A DNA stretch of 64,000 bases from Bursaphelenchus xylophilus (Eukaryota; Nematoda; Chromadorea; Rhabditida; Aphelenchoididae): positions 3,038,001 through 3,102,000 of the forward strand of contig CAJFCV020000006.1 of NCBI GenBank assembly GCA_904066235.2, written 5' to 3'. How positions within the stretch are numbered: the stretch's first letter is position 1; each line of letters begins with the position of its first letter. Below, piece by piece: positions 56,419 to 64,000 of the stretch. The translations under genes were made by a program, and so were the position numbers. The notes under the pieces are model-generated. The model searched no databases. It saw only the letters and a list, made by a program, of their open reading frames with translations, and was not told the DNA's origin.

Positions 56419-58215
56419 TCAATAAGTATAGTCAAAAACTTTGAAGTTGAGTAAGCCCTTTTCTCGTTGTAGCCGGAAGTACCCAGCCTCTCCCCAATCC
56501 GGGCCCCATGAGTTTAGGATGATCCAGTAATTTACGCCATTTTCATGACCATATCCGACAACCGTGACGGCATGATCGAGCTGCCCCTGGCTGCATTTGT
56601 CACTGGGGATGATGTGCGATTCCATTATTATTCCACCTTGATACTTGAGGTTCTGCAGCAGGTCTTGGCAGATTGCTGAAAGCGTACAGTTTGGGACCCG
56701 ATCCAGTGGAAAAAAACGTACCATTTTGCATCTGGGAAGCATCAAAAATGTGGCAAAAAACTTCCATCTCCAACTGAAAAAAAACTTTGTTTTGAAGGGT
56801 TCCTTTCACAAAAAGAGCGGGCTTTTGAAATCGGAGTTTTTTCTCTGTAAAAAAACCGTTTTGAAGGGGGCGCCTCTTTTCCTCACAGAAAAAACGGGCG
56901 CGCTTTTGAAATATGAGTTTTTCACTTGAAGGAGGTATTTTGCCACATTTTTTGATAATTCCTGGATGCAAAATGGTACGTTTCTTGCCACTGGATCAGG
57001 TCCCCCACTGCAGTTTTCGGTCACAGCTCAAGTCGCTTACCCACGCTATACGCGCCATTCTGATAGACATACGCCGGCAACACCTTCTCCGGAATCACAT
57101 TCTTCGATCCGTGCGGCTTATTTACCATGCGAAACCGATATCCATCTTGATGACAGGGCGCTGGATTATTTAGATTGTCATTCCCGACATATGGAAAAAT
57201 ATCGGCGGTGGTGACTCCGTTTTGATAGATATAATCCAATGCCGGATACGGCGATCCACCATTGCATTGATGGGAGACATACGGCGATGTGGCGTTCGTT
57301 ACCGTGCACGAAATCATCTCTTGTTCGCTGAGGTCGTAGGTTTGGCCGGTCTTGAGGCAATGATTGATTTCGGTGACGGCCAGAGAAGAGAAGGCCCAGC
57401 AGGCGCCACAACCGCCTTGATCCTTGATTGGTGGGGTGCATTTTAATGCGCGGATATCATAGTGTGTTGGGATAGTTATTATAGTGCCGTTCTCTGAAGC
57501 GGGAAGAGTACAGTCTACTATTCGGTTGACAAAGTCGCTGGAGTGATTTTGGCGATGCAGTGTGAGAAATCAACTCTTTGCAAGCGGACTAATATAATCA
57601 CCTTACGCTCACCTATTCCTCCTCGCAAATGTGCCGAGTCATTTATAGTCCTTGTCAGATTTTTGGTCATATCATCGAGAATCAGTCCACCATATCCTCT
57701 CCTGAACTCTTCTTCGGAGAGATCCGAGAATTGAGTGAGTCCATACATCCGGCTGTGACGTCTGTTTTTCCGAATCTTCTCGAGGTTCTTCAAGTAATTT
57801 TGGAACCGTCTCTTTGCCGTAGCTTCATCCTTGTAGCTTTTGTTGAATCTAAAGACATACCGGTCGACCTACTATCATTAAAGATACACTATGTGCATCC
57901 CTATATTCCAAAAAAATCTTACTTTGCAACATATCGAATAAACTTCCTGAATGGTCTTTGCTGATTCAGCGGTAAGTTCTCACGCACATAAAAGCCCAGT
58001 AAAATTTTCATCGTCGCTTTGGCCTCAGGCGACACATCTTCAAAACCCCCAACAATTTCGTCAATCGTGGGCGACGCCTTCTTTTGCCGGAGTTCTCTAA
58101 AATATCTCCGCATAGTTGCGTCCGACATTTTCGAGATGTTATAACATAGGCAAAGGTTGTAGAAAATAAAAGCTGTAAACAGTAATAAATAAAGTTTGAT
58201 TTTGAAGTAGCACAT
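56419..58215 (-). CDS. Cathepsin-like papain-family (C1A) cysteine protease, secreted preproenzyme
   Basis: Exons on minus: 58215-57923, 57848-57613, 57517-57041, 56675-56419 (TGA); 420 residues. The N-terminus is a signal peptide ([20 protein letters not shown]). A short unusual segment follows ([17 protein letters not shown]...), then an I29 inhibitor propeptide ([42 protein letters not shown]). The mature protease starts near [11 protein letters not shown]. The catalytic Cys lies in [13 protein letters not shown], the His in [12 protein letters not shown] and the Asn in [18 protein letters not shown], so the triad is intact. CGACW replaces the usual CGSCW. The donor of exon 2 is ambiguous by four bases. 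It should be a lysosomal or secreted endopeptidase. Intron 3 carries a composite M2 element. The AATAAA (minus) lies about 14 nt beyond the stop. Confidence 0.9.
56687..57010. mobile_element. M2 MITE, composite, in the protease intron 3
   Basis: CAGTTTGGGACCCGATCCAGTGG on the left, CCACTGGATCAGGTCCCCCACTG on the right. The interior holds two successive GGGC(GCGC)TTTTGAAAT(C/A) blocks and two TTTTGAAGG blocks, as if two M2 copies recombined into one 324-bp element. Confidence 0.8.
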
Positions 58216-58515
58216 TTCTGTGAAGACCTACTGTATCCACGACAAAATGAAAGGGAGAAAAATAAGTGCTTCTTTATATTCCAGCCAATTAAAAATACAA
58301 TAGGGCCATGAAGATATTATCATAACTGTCATAGCTTGAGGGTGTAACAAAGACCCATTCAAAATTAAAATTTTAGCAAACGAGATGAGCTCTGAATTGT
58401 CATCGTCATTTTATACTGCAAATTTAAAATAAAATTTTTCTGCATATTCTTTTAGACAAAAGAGATCATAGCTCGGGAAAAAAATAAATGGTAATTTAAG
58501 GCCTGAAACTGCTTC
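58216..58515. other. Interval between the protease and the partial paralogue
   Basis: About 300 bp of AT-rich DNA. No I29 or protease exons for the upstream paralogue, and no transposon ends seen. Confidence 0.6.
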
Positions 58516-58797
58516 CTAGAGGCTTCCAAATTTTATTATTATACGAGCATACCGAAATTTCCGAAAGAACCTCCAGAATAGCCCTAGATGATCCAGTAAA
58601 GCTTTCATCGACTGTATAACTCCGGGCGTAGCGTCATCAAAGCGATCAACAACTTTGTCGATTGTCGGTGCCACGTTCTTTTCCCGTAGCTCTCTGAAAT
58701 ATCGCTGCATAGTGGCGTCTGACATCAATGACAATTTTGAGCATTGGCAATGGTTGAAAACAAGTAGAATAGTGAGGGGTATAAAAAAGCTCTTCAT
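58516..58797 (-). CDS. Partial paralogue of the protease first exon
   Basis: 93 residues starting at the ATG of MKSFFIPLTILLVFNHCQCS, a clear signal peptide. MSDATMQRYFRELREKNVAP follows, then TIDKVVDRFDDATP, closely matching the same region of the neighbouring protease ([20 protein letters not shown]). Similarity continues to FRKF, where the protease has its exon 1 donor (AAA/GTAAGA). Here the donor is lost and translation stops at a TAG after IIIKFGSL. No propeptide or catalytic exons follow. Either a decaying tandem duplicate or a free-standing secreted peptide; a longer upstream reading frame exists but the signal peptide favours this ATG. Confidence 0.6.
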   Translation of the reverse strand: MKSFFIPLTILLVFNHCQCSKLSLMSDATMQRYFRELREKNVAPTIDKVVDRFDDATPGVIQSMKALLDHLGLFWRFFRKFRYARIIIKFGSL

Positions 58798-59578
58798 TCT
58801 GCACCCACCGCTCGTTGAGGACGTTCGAAGAGAAATGGATACACATACTTTATCATCTTTGCAAAGCTTTTCTAATATTTCAAATTTCCTTAAGGATAGT
58901 TGCGAATCCGAAAGCGTTGGCAAAAACAGGCACAAAATTGCATATTTACCTTGGTACTATTATAAAACCAATTACGTACACAATGGGCATCGTATATGTG
59001 CCCGAAAGTCATCGCATCTTTCACATTTGCGATAACAAAAGGGCTGATCCACGATGAAAAAGACTTCATTTTTGTTTCCAGTGGTCGAAATGAGTTTCTA
59101 AATGTTATCACGGAAGTTGGCTATGAAACATATAAAAATTTTCATCTACAGAGGACCTCCAAAAAATATAATGGGCGAGACCTAATCCAGTCGCAAAAGA
59201 TGTGCCATTTTGTTTCCAGGAGATAATAAAATTACCGCAAAATACTTCCCAAACCAAAGAAACAAACTCCTTGTAAAGAAAGGAAGAGCGCACTGGTTTG
59301 AAAAGGTAGGCATTTTGCAACAATTTTATTCACTCCTGGAATCAAAATTGCATATTTTGGAGGTTGCATCAAGTTCCCACTTTAGCAAAAAAATGAGGGT
59401 CTGATTGTAAGACCTCTTCTATAGGCGAACCGTTTATTCAACGCAGCTTTTTTACAATCACTTCCTGATGCTCGGTTCAAGAGCTTTCCCCTTGAAGAGT
59501 TTATACGGATACGGTGGTTCAGTCGCCGGCTTTTTGTGCTCTTCTAAACAACTGATGCTGAAAGAACAAATCCTCAAC
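58798..59578. other. Interval upstream of the partial paralogue
   Basis: Contains a degenerate M2-like sequence at about 59170-59405 (GACCTAATCCAGTCGCAAAAG ... CATTTTGTTTCCAGG). The rest is unassigned. Confidence 0.45.
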
Positions 59579-59713
59579 TTAAGACTTACTGTAGGCGTTG
59601 CCTTTCCTGTACTTGACGGGGAAGTTAAAGCCTCCCATGTAAATCGTGTTTCGGACTTTACATTCTGCCGCAATCCACAGAAGAGCGAGAAACACCCAGA
59701 GCCTAGGAATCAT
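59579..59713 (-). CDS. Candidate small secreted peptide (44 residues)
   Basis: Minus-strand ATG at 59713 opens MIPRLWVFLALLWIAAEC, a well-formed signal peptide with a small-residue cleavage site. A basic, aromatic mature part follows (VRNTIYMGGFNFPVKYRKG, then NAYSKS) and a TAA at 59579. The TAA lies within AGTAAGTCTTAA, so the same bases could serve as a splice donor. The next acceptor (TTCTTTCAG) is only about 30 nt on and gives an alternative end after two or three codons. No Cys occurs in the mature part. I know no family for it; a neuropeptide-like or antimicrobial-like role is speculation. Confidence 0.4.
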   Translation of the reverse strand: MIPRLWVFLALLWIAAECKVRNTIYMGGFNFPVKYRKGNAYSKS

Positions 59714-60521
59714 TGAAATACAAAGATTGATGTCTTCGTATCTCCTACTTACATGCGTTTCATTTTACTGGGGCTCCACTACTTTTTTATTTCAAAATTA
59801 TTCTGGGATTATCATGATAAAGCCGGGATGCTCATAAACTTCTGTTCCTTCATTATATTTTTGATTTTTTAGTTGATTTCTGTTTTTCTTTGATTTTTTT
59901 CAACTTTGTCAAACGGAAATGAAGCGTAGCTACGCGTAGAAGAACCACAGATTTATACTGGCTTGTTCATAAAGTCCCAGGGGTCATTTCTAGCATAAAA
60001 CAAAAGTGCAAGCGACAGTCCAAAAAAGCCTATTGCACTTGCTAACGATGCCAATCGAATATCTACCGGATGCCTTGTCTTTTCAGATGATGTCTGGCAT
60101 CTGCAAAGCGATGAAGACGGCAATTTTAATTCTTGGTTTTAGCGGTAAAATCCATAGGTATGTTAAGCCTCTCTTGGCCTCAGATTCCTCTACTTTACTT
60201 AGTGTTTTTGCGGCCTGGCTCTACAAAACAAAAATTTGTAAAGTCTCCGGAAAAATTGTAAATGTTAGAAGAGCCCACACGAAAGAGTAATCTCGTGCGT
60301 GTACATAAGAAAAAAATATATACCACACTTGGCATATTGAACAAAACAATTCTTTCGGAGGAAGGTACGCCGGTCTATTAGAATCGTCGACTCTTAACCT
60401 CAACTAGTCACAGCAAGGAGTGAGTCGGTACAATTGTCAAACAGTTAGACCTTTAAGATTGCACTTTTCATTAATGTTCAATGATACTTGTCTTTTTACT
60501 TTGTGGATTATAATTTTTCAG
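59714..60521. other. Interval upstream of G5
   Basis: AT-rich, no recognised element. G5's first exon must lie here or inside 60290-60520. A plus-strand frame at about 60006-60290 is unassigned. Confidence 0.45.
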
Positions 60522-63500
60522 ATATATCACAGTGGAATGTTAAGTGGATTGAAATCGCACCTCCCTACGCCGTGGATTATCCGCCAAGCAAAATGAGCGC
60601 CTACATTTGCCAGGTAAGTTGTTGTTCTTCCGCGGCTCCGACTACAATTTACCTCCCACAATTATACGGCGACGGCATGGCAAAAGATTCTCGCCAAGTA
60701 ACTATATTTGGTTCAGCTAGTAACTGTCAAAAGCGCCTTTGCTGCACGATAAAATTGCATTCTCGAAATTCATTTGCCCTTGTTATTGTCGCCTTGTGGC
60801 TTTGGCTTGATGCGTGATATATTAGGGTGTCCCATAAGTCTTATACGTATTATTATATAATATTTCCAGATGTATCTTCTCGTAGAGCGATATGTTGAGA
60901 CTTTTGTGGAAATCTCCCCGTATATAGAACTACTGATTTGTATTCCTTGTATTGTCATCAATATTTATTGTGCCATTCGGTTTGCCAATTTACAGACCTT
61001 CAACAACAATTTTAGGATTATCATGGTAAGAGCGGGGTATTGTGTTTTCCGGTAAATTTTTTGACCGAAAACGCTTTGAGACAGCTAGGACCGAATCAAG
61101 TGGCAAAAACCGTACCATTTTGAAACCGGAAAGTACAAGGGGTACTTCCCTTGTTAAGCATCAAAATTAGAGCTTTTTGTTTGTAGTCAACTTTTGCTGT
61201 AAGCTAATAAATGGGTATAACATATTTGGTATCAAACAAAATGCGCACATCTGAGGATTCAGGGAAAAAATGATTTTAAGATTTGGCCAAAAACTAAAAA
61301 AGTTATAGCCAATTAAAATCGGGCCACAAAGATTCCCCGCCCTGTATTATTTTCCACCCCCCTACTGAAGCGGTCAATGTTTAAAGGTGTCCTTTTTAAC
61401 CTGCCAAGTTCATACTTCAGATTGTCACAAATTTCATTTGCGCCGGAGTCTCTCTTCTCCACGGATTTATGAGCATTGTACCTCGGCAATACCTTTCACT
61501 CGAAAATGAATACTATAAAGCGGTTGCTTTCTATACCGTCGCGTACATTCATCACTGGTGTGTTTTGATGTTGGATATTAAATTTTTTATTCTCGGCTTT
61601 GAGCGATGGTTTGGCTTCCGCTCGAGAGCCACATACGAGCACAGCGAGGATAACACCAGCATCAAAATTTATTGTAGTCTTGTAAGCACGCTTGTTTTTT
61701 GGCCCTGATTATATGGGGCGTTTTTATGGTCTATGGTTGTAGGCTGTCCTGGCATTTTGCGCCGTAACTACAAAAGTGTACTTGTATCTTACTTTCAACG
61801 ACAAAAGCAATGAAACGTTCCGAAGAGCATTCGTTGTTGAGGATGACTTATCGGCAATGTTGGCTTCGCACCTATTGGCCTTATTTGGATGGATTTATGC
61901 TTTCGTTGTAGGTTCATTTTTACGAGTAAAGGCGTTGAACTTACTATTAGACTAAAAACATTCCAGATATTCCGCCGATTGATGCGGCAAGCCGAAGCCT
62001 TTCGATTTTCTTCGCAAAGCCTCAGCGAAAGTTATGTCATCAAGGAGACGATTCGAATCAACACCGTGATTGGCCCAATTGTCCGCGCCTACCTGGTGAT
62101 GGCCATAGCTTGTACAATGACCTTGGCCTTTAACATTTACTGCATGCAGTACGGTTACTGGGAAATGCGAAGCGCCTACTACCAAAGCCTGACCAATGTG
62201 AGTTGGTCATGAGATCTCTGTGGTCAAATTATGACTACTATACTGCACGTCAAAAGTTTGGAACAGGCCAGATCTTCTTTGCGGCTTGAGACGGGAGTTT
62301 CATTTCTTTTTTATTAGAAGCTCCATGTATTAAGAACCTCAATGAATACATAGCCATGGAAATCAGAAAGCTCGTTGGAATTTAAAAAAAAAATAAAAAA
62401 AATAAGTGCGTCAAAAGTTTGGAACAGCTTTTGGAAGGTGATTATAAACTTCGGGATGGAGGCTGGTATCCTCGCATTTAGTGTTTCTGGATGATGTATG
62501 GAATCGGCATGCCAATGGCATACTGATTTTCATCGATAAACCCAAAATGAAAAAAATGCTTATTGAGCCAAAAACTACGGTCAAATTTGCGAAAAAATGA
62601 ATTTTTTGGTTTGGGTTCTCTATGTTATCGGTGTGTAAGCGTTCTAAAATATTTAATGTGGTCGCACAATTGTACAAGAGAACTCAGATCTTCTCATAGG
62701 AACCATATCCGCACAGCATAATTTATGAAAATTTTGAGTTTTGCTATGAATCTTTATTTAATGTGTTTTATATTTTTTATAGAGCGGCTTGGAGGCTAAT
62801 TGGCTTTAACACCGCTATCGTGGAATAAAAAGGTGTCTTTATGAAGCAGAACCTGGCCACTATTTGCAACATGAAGGCCACATCTTTAAAAATAGCGGGT
62901 ATATGAAATGTTAATATTCCCATATTTTTTATCTTGGATTTGAAGCCGCTGCATGGCTCAAAACTAAGTGCCTTTATCGTTATCACACCGATACAGTATT
63001 ATAAACCAACTCTCCGAATTATCACGCCACAAATCCGGGGCAGATATGAATATTGATTTTGGGGACAAAAAATTTTTTTAATATCTGAAAGATGTGGCCT
63101 TGGATGTTGCAAGTAGCGTGGGTTTTTGCTTCTTGAAGACACCTTTTTATTCCACGATAGCGGTGTTAAAGCCAATTAGCCTCCAAGCCGCTCTATAAAA
63201 AATATAAAACACATTAAATAAAGATTCATAGCAAAACTCAAAATTTTCATAAATTATGCTGTGCGGATATGGTTCCTATGAGAAGATCTGAGTTCTCTTG
63301 TACAATTGTGCGACCACATTAAATATTTTAGAACGCTTACACACCGATAACATAGAGAACCCAAACCAAAAAATTCATTTTTTCGCAAATTTGACCGCAG
63401 TTTTTGGCTCAATAAGCATTTTTTTCATTTTGGGTTTATCGATGAAAATCAGTATGCCATTGGCATGCCGATTCCATACATCATCCAGAAACACTAAATG

Positions 63501-63967
63501 CGAGGATACCTGCCTCCATCCCGAAGTTTATAATCACCTTCCAAAAGCTGTTCCAAACTTTTGACGCACTTATTTTTTAAATTTTTTTTTAAAATTCCAA
63601 CGAGCTTTCTGATTTCCATGGCTATGTATTCATTGAGGTTCTTAATACATGGAGCTTCTAATAAAAAAGAAATGAAACTCCCGTCTCAAGCCGCAAAGAA
63701 GATCTGGCCTGTTCCAAACTTTTGACGCGCAGTATATGTAAACTCTGGCCGTTTTTGCAGGTGGAGTATATAATGATCAACACCTACAATTTTTACGCCA
63801 GCTCATATACGATTTGGTACCTTCGACCGCTAAGGAAAATCTTCTTAAACGACTTGAGAACCGTTTTCAAATGTTCAATTCAAATGGAGAACGGTGTGAG
63901 CCCGGTAGACCGGCTTGAAGACGCGGCAACTGTACATTTTGACCATTTACACAGTCAATGGCAATAG
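60522..63967 (+). CDS. G5: serpentine 7TM chemoreceptor-like protein (Sre-like), most divergent, 5' incomplete
   Basis: Exons: about 60522-60613 (or from 60533), 60870-61025, 61421-61681, 61743-61907, 61967-62197, 63761-63967 (TAG). Two introns are absent from G1-G4: one before TM1 and one splitting the 432-nt exon into 261 + 165 nt. Topology: TM1 (IELLICIPCIVINIYCAIRF), TM2, TM3 (FFILGFERWFGFRSRATYEH), TM4 (VLAFCAVTTKVYLYLTF), TM5 (LLALFGWIYAF), loop ESYVIKETIRINTVIGP, TM6, TM7 (NTYNFYASSYTIWYLRPLRK), tail VSPVDRLEDAATVHFDHLHSQW. The tail lacks the VEPE of its relatives but keeps the [hydrophobic]-F-x-x-L-x-x-x-W end. The 1.56-kb last intron is almost entirely a giant palindromic element. 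Confidence 0.85.
61165..61350. repeat. M8 repeat in G5 intron
   Basis: AATAAATGGGTATAACATATTTGGTAT through AAGTTATAGCCAATT to CCCCGCCCTGTATTA; same family as 39476-39655. Confidence 0.75.
62243..63732. mobile_element. Giant fold-back element F3 (1,490 bp) in G5 last intron
   Basis: CTGCACGTCAAAAGTTTGGAACAG at the left, CTGTTCCAAACTTTTGACGCGCAG at the right, each flanked by TA (62241-62242, 63733-63734). Arms of roughly 600 bp are near-identical inverses around a loop of a few hundred bases. A second internal copy of the terminus (GCGTCAAAAGTTTGGAACAGCTTTTGG, at about 62407 and mirrored at about 63565) shows a nested or tandem-end structure. An 88-codon frame is present once in each arm in mirror image (MYNCATTLNILERLHTDNIE...), differing at only two residues; no transposase motif is seen. 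Confidence 0.9.
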
Positions 63968-64000
63968 ATTGCACTTTACGCGGAGTAAAAGGCATTTTTC

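Noticed and set aside
1..64000. tRNA, rRNA, CRISPR or tandem satellite arrays
   Set aside because: A read-through for cloverleaf-like arms, conserved rRNA segments and regularly spaced repeats gave nothing convincing; the repeats are dispersed and palindromic.

Overview
The window is nuclear DNA from a nematode. Coding exons are short, start after TTTCAG/TTTCCAG-type acceptors, and are split by introns ranging from 39 nt to over 2.7 kb. The genes are typical nematode families: an SLC17 anion transporter, divergent ionotropic-receptor (IR/iGluR-like) channels, serpentine 7TM chemoreceptor-like proteins and a secreted papain-type protease. No bacterial signatures were seen (operons, Shine-Dalgarno sites, CRISPR). 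The species cannot be named from the sequence alone. Gene models below were joined by hand from splice signals, reading phase and paralogue alignment.

Layout. 0-7.2 kb: gene-free and packed with short palindromic transposons. 7.2-11.1 kb (+): a complete nine-exon SLC17 transporter. 12.1-16.3 kb (-) and 17.1-20.1 kb (-): two tandem IR-like channels. 21.1-23.5 kb (-): 7TM receptor G1. 28.4-31.1 kb (+): a third IR-like channel. 31.6-32.8 kb: an unrecognised coding stretch split by a hAT-type element. 38.9-41.5, 43.2-45.1, 52.9-56.3 and 60.5-64.0 kb (all +): four more 7TM receptors (G2-G5). 56.4-58.2 kb (-): a cathepsin-like protease, converging on G4, with a truncated copy of its first exon at 58.5-58.8 kb. 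About 59.6 kb (-): a candidate small secreted peptide.

The region reads as a chemosensory cluster in which two unrelated receptor superfamilies, IR-like channels and 7TM receptors, are interspersed and each has expanded by tandem duplication. Paralogues keep nearly fixed exon lengths (IR: 189/349/279 nt; 7TM: about 432/231/216 nt), while introns and intergenic DNA have been rebuilt by transposons.

At least eight families of non-autonomous elements are visible. M1 has TIR CTGTCGGGAAAATAATG. M2 has TIR CAGTGNGGGACCTGATCC with TA target sites. M3 has TIR AACAGGGGAAGTACTCC. M4 has TIR GCACGTCAAACTGA. Several large fold-back elements end in CAGGGTG or CTGCRCGTCAAAAG with TA target sites. Two hAT-like elements have perfect 8-bp target duplications. 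One LTR retroelement has apparently identical LTRs and a short, decayed Ty3/gypsy-like interior. Many are nested, giving a readable relative chronology.
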